Source: JBBSBY01 sp038205805
Lineage (GTDB): Bacteria > Desulfobacterota > Desulfomonilia > Desulfomonilales > Desulfomonilaceae
Direction of reading: 5' to 3'
Length of the DNA stretch: 64,000 bases
NCBI GenBank assembly: GCA_038205805.1
Contig: JBBRBO010000003.1
Location: forward strand, 47,313 to 111,312
In this document: positions 37,125-45,084 of the stretch, one piece after another
Position numbering within the stretch: position 1 is the first letter of the stretch
How the letters are laid out: every line of letters starts with the position of its first letter
Notes under the pieces: model-generated
Seen by the model: only the letters and a program-made list of their open reading frames with translations
What the model was told of the DNA's origin: nothing
The model's database searches: none
Made by a program: the position numbers and the translations under genes

Positions 37125-37271
37125 CCAGTAGGGCTTTTACTTTTTCGACTTGACAAGATAATATAGTAGCATACCATAGAAAGTAGGGCTGATGGAATCT
37201 TTATTTCAAAAAACGTCAATAATTTTTTGAAAGGAATCAGGAAGCTGAAGGGGGTTCTTTGTCCCTACTGG
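37125..37271. mobile_element. F2 MITE-like repeat, copy 2 (147 bases, exact inverted ends)
   Basis: CCAGTAGGG at 37125-37133 and CCCTACTGG at 37263-37271 are exact inverted repeats. The inside is AT-rich and non-coding, with TTGACA at about 37149 and ACCATAGAAAGTAGGGCT as the best conserved stretch, shared with copy 1 at 23111. No clear target-site duplication is visible. It lies downstream of the PP-loop gene on the opposite strand. Confidence 0.8.
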
Positions 37272-37441
37272 AAGCAGAGTGAGCGTTCACGGAAGACCGT
37301 CGCTTCCGCAATCCCCGGCGGCGACCGACATTTCTGCCCGATCATCGGAGCATAGCATTCAAATAAAATGAGCGCTTAGGAGGGGGTGAGACGAGAAAAT
37401 CGTTTTTGCGGCTCGTTCATCTTAAATACGTGACCTGTGTA

Positions 37442-38476
37442 TCAAATCGTACGCTCTTTGAGCCACTCTTCGTCCACAACATGGCTCACGGGAAAGCGTT
37501 CGCGTTTGCCGGCATCCTCAATTACAATGGAAGTTCCCCGTGCGGCGGCCTTTGTGTAGCGCAGCAACACGGACGCTATGAGGCGCTTTTCCGCTTCCGT
37601 AGGAACGCCTCGAACGAGAACCGCAGGCGCTGAGAAGTCCGGTGACTCGAAGAACACGCCTTGTTCTTTTAGCCGTTCCAGGAGCATATTTTCGGACTCG
37701 TCCCTACCCACGATGAACTTGAGGTCCGGCCGAATCCGTATGTGGCGACCAATGCGCAACAGGTCCAGGTCATCTCGTGACGGATCGAGCGTGTGAGCCA
37801 ACAGGTCTCGCACCTTACGGGAGAAGATACGATCCGTAAGCAGGCATCCACCCGCGGGCGCAGCAAACTTGGTGAGTCCCAGTTCATGGGCGAGTTTCAA
37901 CTGGGCCTTGCGGCCTCGACCCGCTATGGAGAGCAGCTTTTCCCGGTCAATAACCCCTTCGATTTCCATGCGTGTCGGGGGGAGGAATGCGCCGCACAGC
38001 GGCCTCAAGACAATCCCGTCGCAGTCGGCCCTTTTCTCGATCATGCGCATGGTGTTCTTACCCTGCGACATGGGCCGCTGGCCGACCACCTCGCCTGTGA
38101 CGATGAAGCTCGCGCCGATGCGCTCCATGTAGGCCTTGGCGCTGCGTAGCGTGTGAATGCGGCAATCTATGCAGGGGTTCATGTTCTTGCCGCGACCGTA
38201 GCGTGGGTTCCGGACCAATTCGAGGAATTCAGCGTCCTTAGGGAGGAACACCAACTCCACGCCGATTTCCCGTGCGGCTTCGGTCACCTGGGCGCCGTCT
38301 CTGCCGCGGTCCGCCTGGGAAAGAGGGGATGTGAAGTGGATGGCGGTCACGGAGATCCCCGGCAGCCGGGTCAAATGGACCGCCAGAACTGAGTCTAAAC
38401 CTCCCGAGAAGAGGACGACCGCCTTGTGAGGATCGGCCGGAGCATGGTTCTCAGAAGACATCTGCGGAGAAGACAT
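37442..38476 (-). CDS. PP-loop ATPase, MnmA/ThiI-like
   Basis: A 344-residue member of the adenine-nucleotide alpha-hydrolase group. SGGLDSVLAVHL at about residue 24 is the PP-loop that adenylates the substrate. A second motif, PCIDCRIHTLRSAKAYM (near 100), is the cysteine-containing element of this subgroup, and GGCLLTD with a further Cys comes near 215. The C-terminal part is not found in MnmA and holds a different beta-rich domain. Proteins like this are usually annotated as tRNA 4-thiouridine or 2-thiouridine synthase-like, so sulfur transfer to tRNA is a fair guess, but the substrate is not proven. Its start overlaps the AMMECR1 gene by 26 bases, and the two are likely co-translated. Confidence 0.75.
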   Translation of the reverse strand: MSSPQMSSENHAPADPHKAVVLFSGGLDSVLAVHLTRLPGISVTAIHFTSPLSQADRGRDGAQVTEAAREIGVELVFLPKDAEFLELVRNPRYGRGKNMNPCIDCRIHTLRSAKAYMERIGASFIVTGEVVGQRPMSQGKNTMRMIEKRADCDGIVLRPLCGAFLPPTRMEIEGVIDREKLLSIAGRGRKAQLKLAHELGLTKFAAPAGGCLLTDRIFSRKVRDLLAHTLDPSRDDLDLLRIGRHIRIRPDLKFIVGRDESENMLLERLKEQGVFFESPDFSAPAVLVRGVPTEAEKRLIASVLLRYTKAAARGTSIVIEDAGKRERFPVSHVVDEEWLKERTI

Positions 38477-39017
38477 AAATATCCGTGTCCTTGTCCTTCC
38501 AGGTGTCGTTGGGGAGTCCCGCCTTTCGGCAGGTTTCTTCGAGGAAGGTGATTTTGTCCCAATTGCGTTCGGCCGCCACTTGAGGCAGCAGAAGCCCGGA
38601 AGCGTAACCCCGGCGAATCAAGAGGCCGTGCTTGCCCACTTCGATCCGCTCGGGATCGTCGATGAGTTCCAGCGGAGTCAGCACGGAGATCTCCACTTCC
38701 AATTCGTCGAGTTCGCCTTTGCGTATGGGTATAAAGCGCGGATCCCGAAAGGCTGCAGATTCGGCCATTTCTTCGATGGTCTTGTAAATGGGGCGGTCGG
38801 TTTGAATTGCGCCGATGCAACCCCGAAGCATACCTTGCTTTTGTATGGTGACAAAGGCCCCCAGAGTCTCACGGAGCTTATCCGTGCCGGGCTCAAAATG
38901 CGGAACGGGTTTGCCTTCAACCTTGTTTCTGATGACGGTGCGAGCAATTGTCTTGAGCTGTTCTTTTTCTTCGGCCGTCAGGCCCAGGTCAACGCCGATT
39001 TTTGGATGTTCGGCCAT
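38451..39017 (-). CDS. AMMECR1 domain protein (AmmeMemoRadiSam system protein A)
   Basis: A 188-residue protein made of one AMMECR1 domain. The six-residue signature LRGCIG (near residue 65) is present, as are ESAAFRDPRF and the C-terminal GLLLPQVAAERNWD and FLEETCRKAGL. The biochemical role is unknown. In many bacteria AMMECR1 sits with MEMO1 and a radical SAM protein (AmmeMemoRadiSam); here those partners are not nearby, and a PP-loop ATPase overlaps instead. AGGAGG before the ATG is near-perfect. Upstream lies argC on the same strand. Confidence 0.9.
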   Translation of the reverse strand: MAEHPKIGVDLGLTAEEKEQLKTIARTVIRNKVEGKPVPHFEPGTDKLRETLGAFVTIQKQGMLRGCIGAIQTDRPIYKTIEEMAESAAFRDPRFIPIRKGELDELEVEISVLTPLELIDDPERIEVGKHGLLIRRGYASGLLLPQVAAERNWDKITFLEETCRKAGLPNDTWKDKDTDIYVFSADVF

Positions 39018-39080
39018 GAAAGCCTCCTGAACGTGTGGCCGTATCTGAACTAACCACGACGTGAGAGTGTAATGCGGTAA

Positions 39081-39123
39081 CCGTTCACCTGATTACAAGT
39101 GGTTGATCTACGTAGGTGAACGG
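39081..39123. repeat. intergenic hairpin CCGTTCACCT ... AGGTGAACGG
   Basis: CCGTTCACCT (39081-39090) and AGGTGAACGG (39114-39123) are an exact 10-base inverted repeat with a 23-base loop, between argC and the AMMECR1 gene. It may slow transcription between the two or serve as a processing site. It is a variant of the hairpin at 7641, 12105 and 63245. Confidence 0.55.
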
Positions 39124-39171
39124 CGACTATCTTGGCTTGGTCCCCTCGGGAGATCTAGTGTTCCATTCCCG

Positions 39172-40209
39172 TCACGGAAACATTGGGTATCCCGACAGTC
39201 CCGCTGTTTCTTCGAACCCGGCCACCAGGTTCATGTTCTGGACAGCGGCGCCCGAGGCGCCCTTCACAAGATTGTCCAGACAGGTCATGACTATCACCGT
39301 GTTCGTGCGGTCGTCCACCTCGACGGCCACATGGCACTGGTTCGAGCCCTTCACCAGCGCCGTGTCCGGGAACACGCCCGCCGGCAGGACACGGAGGAAC
39401 GGCTCGTCTCGATAGGCCGCAATGAAGCGCTCTCTCAGTTCATCACCGGTGACGGATTGAGTGAGCGGCAGATAGATCGTGCTTACCATACCGCGGCTCA
39501 CGGGGATAAGATGCGGAGTAAACCTCACTACTATCTCACGGCCGGCGAGCTTTGAGAGCTCTTGTTCCATCTCGGGGATGTGGCGATGCCGAAGCACGCC
39601 GTATGGCTTGAAACTCTCGCCGCTCTCACAGAAGCTGGTAATGAGCTTGGTCCCACGGCCGGCGCCTGAGATACCCGACTTGGCGTCCACGATGGGGCGG
39701 CTGATGTCCACGGCCTCGCAGCCTACCAGCGGCGCCAATCCCAACAGCACCGTGGTGGGATAGCAGCCTGGGTTCGCCACCAGTCGAGCGCCCGTAACGG
39801 CTGTGCGGTTGATCTCCGGCAGACCATAGACCGCATGCGGCAGGAGCGACGGGTCTTTGTGCGGGCCGTACCATGCGCCGTAGACCTCCGAGTCGTTGAG
39901 CCGAAGATCCGCTGAGAGGTCGATCACTTTGAGTCCGGCATCCAGGAGCTTCCGAGCGGCCGGGGCGGACTCGCCGTGCGGCAGCGCGAGAAAAGCTATT
40001 TCACCCGGACATTCGTGGCTCAACTCTTCGAGAGAATGCAAGGGAAAATCCTTGCCGGCTGAGACAAAGGGGAACATTTCGCTCGCACGCTTGCCCTCCC
40101 ATTGGCGGGAGCTGCCGGCGGTGATCTTCACATCGGGATGGGCCGCTAAGAGACGAATCAGTTCAATACCCGTATATCCGGAGGCTCCAAATACCAGAAC
40201 GTCTACCAT
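39172..40209 (-). CDS. argC: N-acetyl-gamma-glutamyl-phosphate reductase
   Basis: The third enzyme of arginine synthesis, reducing N-acetyl-glutamyl-phosphate with NADPH to the semialdehyde. The 345-residue protein has the Rossmann start GASGYTGIEL, the catalytic Cys149 in NPGCYPT, and the family stretches SGAGRGTK and RHRHIPEMEQE. Length is standard for type I ArgC. It is the only arginine gene in the window and is in line with guaB, so the arginine genes are scattered. Confidence 0.95.
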   Translation of the reverse strand: MVDVLVFGASGYTGIELIRLLAAHPDVKITAGSSRQWEGKRASEMFPFVSAGKDFPLHSLEELSHECPGEIAFLALPHGESAPAARKLLDAGLKVIDLSADLRLNDSEVYGAWYGPHKDPSLLPHAVYGLPEINRTAVTGARLVANPGCYPTTVLLGLAPLVGCEAVDISRPIVDAKSGISGAGRGTKLITSFCESGESFKPYGVLRHRHIPEMEQELSKLAGREIVVRFTPHLIPVSRGMVSTIYLPLTQSVTGDELRERFIAAYRDEPFLRVLPAGVFPDTALVKGSNQCHVAVEVDDRTNTVIVMTCLDNLVKGASGAAVQNMNLVAGFEETAGLSGYPMFP

Positions 40210-40310
40210 AGCTCGTCCTTGAGCGCATGTGGCGATGAAACCCCACGTACCTGCGCTTGTTTTGTGGAGTGCGAAAAGCCATGGCTCCGAAGTTCTTTCG
40301 CACTCTGTAG

Positions 40311-40336
40311 TGAAGGCTTCCGGCTGAAAGCCTTCA
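40311..40336. terminator. hairpin between guaB and argC
   Basis: TGAAGGCTT (40311-40319) and AAGCCTTCA (40328-40336) pair perfectly around an 8-base loop, 32 bases after the guaB stop. There is no T-run, so it may be a rho-dependent or partial terminator, or an RNA-stabilising stem. Confidence 0.5.
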
Positions 40337-40367
40337 TCTAATGCTTGTCTCTTCTACGGAAAAGACG

Positions 40368-41831
40368 TCAGACGCTTCGCTCGATGCGGTAATTCGGAGC
40401 CTCTTTGGTTATAACTACGTCATGAACATGGGATTCTCTGAGTCCCGCAGAAGAAATCTTGATAAACTGGGCTTTTGCGCGCAGGTCGGCGAGATCCGTT
40501 GCCCCCAGATAGCCCATACCGGCCCTGAGTCCGCCTATGAGCTGGTTTACGGACTGTGACGCGGGGCCTTTAGCCGGCACCATACCGACGATGCCCTCGG
40601 GGACAAGCTTCTGCTCGGGGACGCCCTCGTGTTGGCCGTAGCGGTCCTTAGAGCCTTCTTTCATAGCTTCGAGGGAGCCCATACCGCGATATGATTTATA
40701 GGATCTACCCTGGTACAACACCATTTCACCCGGGCTCTCGTCTGTTCCGGCGAGCAATCCGCCCACCATGATGGTCCTGGCGCCTGCGGCAAGGGCCTTG
40801 GTGATGTCGCCGCTGTACTTTACGCCGCCGTCCGCGATCAGGGGCACGCCCAATCTATCCGCTACCTTGGCGCATTCGATGATAGCCGAGATCTGCGGAA
40901 CGCCGACCCCTGCCACGATGCGGGTAGTGCAGATGGAACCCGGTCCAACGCCCAATTTTACGCCGTCGGCGCCGGCCTTTACCAGATCCTCGACCGCTTC
41001 CGGAGTCGCCACATTGCCGCCGATGATCTGTATGTCGCCGAAGTTGCTCTTCAGCAGCTTGATGGTCTCTATGACATTCTTTGAGTGCCCGTGGGAGGTA
41101 TCCACGACAATGACGTCCACACCTCGACGAAGCAGGTGCGCCACACGTTCCTCACGGTCGGGGCCTACGCCCACGGCCGCACCCACACGCAATCTCCCGA
41201 AGGCGTCCTTTGCGGAGTTTGGATACGTAATAGCCTTCTCGATGTCTTTGATGGTGATGAGGCCCTTCAGACGGTTGTCTTTGTCCACCACAAGGAGCTT
41301 TTCAATGCGGTGCTTGTGGAGAAGCGTTTTCGATTCCTCGATGCCGATGCGCTCGTCAACCGTGACGAGATTGTCCTTGGTCATGACTTCATCGACCCGC
41401 ATATCGAGGTTTTCCATGAAGCGTAGGTCTCTGTTGGTGAGAATCCCTTTCAGGTAGCCGTCCACGGTTACCGGTACACCGGAAATCCGATACTTGCTCA
41501 TGAGAGCCAGGGCATCGGAGATATGCTGGTCGGGGTGGATTGTGATGGGATCAACGATCATACCCGACTCCGACCGTTTCACGCGGTCCACTTCGCGGGC
41601 TTGTTCTTTCATACCCAGGTTTCTGTGGATGATGCCCAGGCCGCCTTGCCGAGCAAGACTGATAGCCATTTCCGACTCGGTGACCGTGTCCATGGCGGCG
41701 CTCACCAGGGGGATATTGAGACTAATTTCACGAGTAAGCTGCGTTTGCACATCCACCTGATGAGGCAGAACCTCGGAGTAGCACGGTTTGAGCAGCACAT
41801 CGTCAAAGGTTAAAGATTCGGGTATTTCCAT
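40368..41831 (-). CDS. guaB: inosine-5'-monophosphate dehydrogenase
   Basis: GuaB oxidises IMP to XMP with NAD, the committed step of GMP synthesis. The 487-residue protein has the usual TIM-barrel catalytic core, interrupted at about residues 95-205 by two CBS domains that sense purine nucleotides. The catalytic Cys301 is in GPGSICTTRIV, followed by the flap with YRGMGSLEAM. Length and order are standard. GGAG lies eight bases before the ATG. It sits between sppA and argC on the same strand. Confidence 0.96.
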   Translation of the reverse strand: MEIPESLTFDDVLLKPCYSEVLPHQVDVQTQLTREISLNIPLVSAAMDTVTESEMAISLARQGGLGIIHRNLGMKEQAREVDRVKRSESGMIVDPITIHPDQHISDALALMSKYRISGVPVTVDGYLKGILTNRDLRFMENLDMRVDEVMTKDNLVTVDERIGIEESKTLLHKHRIEKLLVVDKDNRLKGLITIKDIEKAITYPNSAKDAFGRLRVGAAVGVGPDREERVAHLLRRGVDVIVVDTSHGHSKNVIETIKLLKSNFGDIQIIGGNVATPEAVEDLVKAGADGVKLGVGPGSICTTRIVAGVGVPQISAIIECAKVADRLGVPLIADGGVKYSGDITKALAAGARTIMVGGLLAGTDESPGEMVLYQGRSYKSYRGMGSLEAMKEGSKDRYGQHEGVPEQKLVPEGIVGMVPAKGPASQSVNQLIGGLRAGMGYLGATDLADLRAKAQFIKISSAGLRESHVHDVVITKEAPNYRIERSV

Positions 41832-41981
41832 AGAGTTACTCCATTATCGAGGCGCCGAAGAAAGATTTCGGGGATCAACCGGGAAATTACTAATTCGGCT
41901 GCAAATGAGTGAGCCTGAGAAGCTATTTGCACAGTTAGGTTTCACCCGCCGGCGCTTCTTTGGTCGCGTATTGGTATACGA

Positions 41982-42887
41982 TCAGCGGACGACGGGGGCC
42001 TGGGGCTGCGCATCGAGAGTTCCCGCGGCTTTCCTGACGGAACCCACGAACGACTCCGTCAGCAGATCCATGTATCCTTCGAGTCGTTTCTTGGGATACA
42101 CAAGTTCAGGGTCGCCCTTGATACCGCCGCGTTCCGCCGCGATCTTCACTGCGTCGAAGAAATTGCCCATGGTGTCAACCAACTTGAGCTCCTTTGCCCG
42201 TTGGCCCGTGAAGAAACGGCCGTCCGCTACGGAGCGAATGAGCTGTTCATCGGCCTTATCTTTGCGACCGGCGACGACATCCGAGATAAATTGCTCATGG
42301 ACTTCGGCGGCAAAGTTCTCCAAGATGCTTCGTTCTTCTTCGGAGAGAGGGCGAAAACTCGATCCTATATCCTTGTATTTGCCGGCCTTAATGACCGCCA
42401 CGTCCACCCCGATCTTGTTGATTACCTTCTGGATGTCGGGCAGCATCATGATAACGCCGATGCTCCCGGTGATGGTGCCGGGGGAACACACGATTTCGTC
42501 CGCGTTACTCGCTATGTAATACGCTGCGGATGCGGCGACGGTTTCCATAGACACAACGACGGGTTTTTTCTTTTTCACTTTCGCAATTTCTGCATAAATT
42601 TCCTGAGCGGGAGCCACCGTGCCGCCCGGTGAATTTATCCGCAGCAGAATGGCCTTGATGGAGGAGCGTTTCTTGTACTTCCGAAGTTGCTTAAGAGTTT
42701 CGTCCGCGCTGGTGATGGTACCTTCAATGGTAATCACCCCGACCTTATTTCCGAAGTCGAATAGACTGATCAGCCCGGAGCCTTCCTTGTCTTTATCGGA
42801 ATCAACTAAAGCGACGAGCAAGAGCACAAATCCCGCTATAAAAAAGACAATGAACAGCAGCGCGACGCCGACCCTGGATTTCTTCAT
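41982..42887 (-). CDS. sppA: signal peptide peptidase SppA (small form)
   Basis: A membrane-anchored periplasmic serine protease that degrades signal peptides left in the membrane. The 301-residue protein has one N-terminal membrane segment (residues 8-28) and one protease domain, as in Bacillus SppA, not the doubled E. coli form. The catalytic Ser-Lys pair is Ser120 in ETVAASAAYY and Lys172 in GKYKDIGS, separated by the same 52 residues as in the Bacillus enzyme. RINSPGG near residue 84 is the family's conserved turn. GGGAG precedes the ATG. Confidence 0.93.
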   Translation of the reverse strand: MKKSRVGVALLFIVFFIAGFVLLLVALVDSDKDKEGSGLISLFDFGNKVGVITIEGTITSADETLKQLRKYKKRSSIKAILLRINSPGGTVAPAQEIYAEIAKVKKKKPVVVSMETVAASAAYYIASNADEIVCSPGTITGSIGVIMMLPDIQKVINKIGVDVAVIKAGKYKDIGSSFRPLSEEERSILENFAAEVHEQFISDVVAGRKDKADEQLIRSVADGRFFTGQRAKELKLVDTMGNFFDAVKIAAERGGIKGDPELVYPKKRLEGYMDLLTESFVGSVRKAAGTLDAQPQAPVVR

Positions 42888-43343
42888 AGAGCGCTCCCGG
42901 AGTCTTTCTCGAAAGAACTCCTTGTACTGGTGTACGTCGAATGGAACCTACGACCTGGGGCCTCTCGTGAGTTGGACGGCGAGTATTCGAGATCCGTGAC
43001 CGAGAGGCAGCCGAGCGTCGTGTAACTTCTCAATCTATCAGAGTTCCTAATCCGCCGCAATATGTGCGCAGAGTGCGCCTGCAGCGGTTCACTCAAGATA
43101 AACCGCTGCGCGTGAGCCGTCGGCGGCTATCCACGAGGGACCCGCTTTTCGGCGAACCCGGAGCGTTGACATAGGCCCGGTCACGGCATAAGATCTTCAC
43201 TTCCTTATGCAATCGTAACGGCGCCGGAATGGAGAGGCCTCAAAGCTCCGTTTTGCCGAGAGAAAGTACCATTGACCAAAATGGCCACGCGCTGCAATAC
43301 CGGGCAGTCGGCTAAACGGCGGCTCATCTGAAGGAATTCCTTT
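42888..43343. other. divergent intergenic region, no gene
   Basis: This lies between sppA (minus) and the LOG gene (plus) and probably holds both promoters. Only shadow frames are present; no terminator or repeat is recognised. Confidence 0.45.
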
Positions 43344-44000
43344 ATGTCGGAAAAACAGTACCTCATCGACGATTTTAATATCAAGGAAAGCTGGAGAATA
43401 TTCCGGATAATATCCGAGTTTGTGGAAGGCGTTGATGCGCTGGCGGATATCCAGCCGGCGGTGAGCGTATTCGGATCTGCGTCCATCACCGAGGCGCATC
43501 CGGTATACGAACTCGGCAGGACCACGGGCAGGCTCTTGGCGGAAAACGGCTTCTCCGTCATCACCGGCGGCGGTCCAGGCGCGATGGAGGCGGCGAATCG
43601 CGGGGCCTCCGAGGCGAACGGGAAGTCGGTGGGCCTGTGCATTCACCTGCCGAAAGAGCAGGCGTCGAACCCTTACGCCAACATCAAGGTGCAGTTTCGC
43701 TATTTTTTCATACGCAAGGTCATGTTCGTGAAATATGCGGTGGCATACATCATCTTACCCGGTGGGTTCGGCACCATGGACGAGCTGTTTGAATCGCTGA
43801 CCCTCATACAAACGCAGCGCATCAAGCCCTTCCCCGTTATTCTGTTAGGTAAGGATTATTGGAAGGATCTGCTGGCGTGGATAAAAAAAACCATGCTCAT
43901 GAAGCACGGTCTGATCTGCCCTGACGACCTGGACCTTTTTCAGTGCACCGACGACCCTGAGGCCGCTGTATCGGCGATCAAGAGAATGATTATTTTGTAA
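43344..44000 (+). CDS. LOG family protein (TIGR00730, nucleotide-phosphate hydrolase type)
   Basis: A 218-residue LOG (Lonely guy) Rossmann-fold protein. The signature GGGPGAMEAANRGA (near residue 74) and PGGFGTMDE (near 138) hold the conserved Arg, Glu and Thr of the active site. Plant and some bacterial LOGs release cytokinin bases from nucleotide phosphates; most bacterial ones are AMP-ribosidase-like with unknown physiological substrate. The subgroup with an extended N-terminus such as this one is common in deltaproteobacteria. AAGGAA lies before the ATG. A bidirectional terminator follows. Confidence 0.9.
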   Translation: MSEKQYLIDDFNIKESWRIFRIISEFVEGVDALADIQPAVSVFGSASITEAHPVYELGRTTGRLLAENGFSVITGGGPGAMEAANRGASEANGKSVGLCIHLPKEQASNPYANIKVQFRYFFIRKVMFVKYAVAYIILPGGFGTMDELFESLTLIQTQRIKPFPVILLGKDYWKDLLAWIKKTMLMKHGLICPDDLDLFQCTDDPEAAVSAIKRMIIL

Positions 44001-44007
44001 AAAAAGA

Positions 44008-44034
44008 GGGAACCAGCCGCAGCCGGCCGTTCCC
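44008..44034. terminator. bidirectional terminator after the LOG gene
   Basis: GGGAAC (44008-44013) pairs with GTTCCC (44029-44034), and the inside can add GCCG and CGGC. A run of A on the left serves as a T-run for the minus strand, and the LOG stop lies just before. The convergent Cys-rich gene ends about 200 bases away. Confidence 0.6.
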
Positions 44035-44239
44035 TTCACATGTAAATCCGTCATAGGTTTCACCGAGCATTCAAGGGTCCAACCTTAGCGAATACCGAAG
44101 CGCAAATTATCTTCGCTCCGGTTAAGGATCACAAAAGTCCGAGTGTTTAAGCCGCTTCCGGTGAGCAGCTATGGTTTCTCCATAGTTCCTGTGGAGGAAG
44201 AGGGCGCCGCAGCGCCCGGTCGGGAGAGACGACACATTC

Positions 44240-44692
44240 TTAATAAGCCATCATCGGAGCGCCCATTCTGGAGCTTTTCACAGGCTTGCACTTGGCGATG
44301 GGCTGAGGACCGCACATGGGAGGCGGGCACATGGGCATACATCCCGGGGGCGGGCAAAAGGCGGGTTGGCAAGACTGACGGCTTGAGAAAGCCCCGCCTA
44401 TAAGCCGGAACGGCAACGTAATTACCGAAAACACGGCGGATAAGGGATTGAACCCGCTCACCTGGGGACCACAAGGGGGCGGAGCGCACGGAGGCGGACA
44501 ACTCGGCATACATGCCATGGGCGCAGGTCCCATAACAGTGGGAGGACCAGGCATCGCCATTGCCGGGGCCTGCATCGGGTAGCGAGGAGCGCACCCGCTG
44601 GGACCGCAATACGAAGCGTTTGATACCACGGGAGCGGCCAAGACGAGCAGCGCTGCGAACAAAGCGACGACATAAAGTATACGTGTAACCAT
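44240..44692 (-). CDS. secreted Cys/Pro/Met-rich protein
   Basis: A 150-residue exported protein. A Sec signal peptide (residues 1-25, ending SNA/SYC) precedes a mature part with many CPP and CGP motifs (such as MPSCPPPCAPPPCGP), and a short hydrophobic stretch in the middle (about 88-108). Cysteine number and spacing suggest metal binding or disulfide cross-linking, for instance in a surface layer; no family is recognised. AAAGGAG lies eight bases before the ATG, and a promoter with 17-base spacing is visible. Confidence 0.65.
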   Translation of the reverse strand: MVTRILYVVALFAALLVLAAPVVSNASYCGPSGCAPRYPMQAPAMAMPGPPTVMGPAPMACMPSCPPPCAPPPCGPQVSGFNPLSAVFSVITLPFRLIGGAFSSRQSCQPAFCPPPGCMPMCPPPMCGPQPIAKCKPVKSSRMGAPMMAY

Positions 44693-44752
44693 ACCCTAAC
44701 TCCTTTGAAAGAGATCTTCTAAATCCGGTAATTTCCAAAATTTATTGAATGT

Positions 44753-44781
44753 AGGTTATCAAAATGAGATGTTTCAGTCAA
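44753..44781 (-). promoter_or_regulatory. sigma-70 type promoter of the Cys-rich gene
   Basis: Read on the minus strand, TTGACT (complement of 44776-44781) is followed after 17 bases by TAACCT (44753-44758). The GGGTTGACTGAA block containing the -35 box recurs about 120 bases farther upstream (near 44893-44904), so two start sites or a repeated regulator site are possible. Confidence 0.5.
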
Positions 44782-44930
44782 CCCAAAGTTGATGAATTTA
44801 CAGTAGGTGAATGCAAAAAATGATGTTGATTGTTATGTTTAATGTGATAACCGACTTTAAGAACAACAAATGGAACAATAGTAAAGGTTGTGTTCAGTCA
44901 ACCCGTTGTCCTGAAGAGTTAAAGTAACTT

Positions 44931-44967
44931 CTCGCAAATTTAGGCGCTTCTCCTCCCGATTTGCGAG
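44931..44967. repeat. inverted repeat CTCGCAAAT ... ATTTGCGAG
   Basis: CTCGCAAAT (44931-44939) and ATTTGCGAG (44959-44967) are an exact 9-base inverted repeat with a 19-base gap, in the 390-base region between the Cys-rich gene and mnmG. No T-run follows. It may be an operator or an RNA stem in the mnmG leader. Confidence 0.5.
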
Positions 44968-45084
44968 CCGCTATGAGCGCGCAGCCCGGTTTGGCGAGAT
45001 TACCGGATAAATATTCCAATAGCTTAAGCAATAATATGAAACTAGAGGGTACACACCCAAGGGCCAAAAAAGCTGATAAATTAC

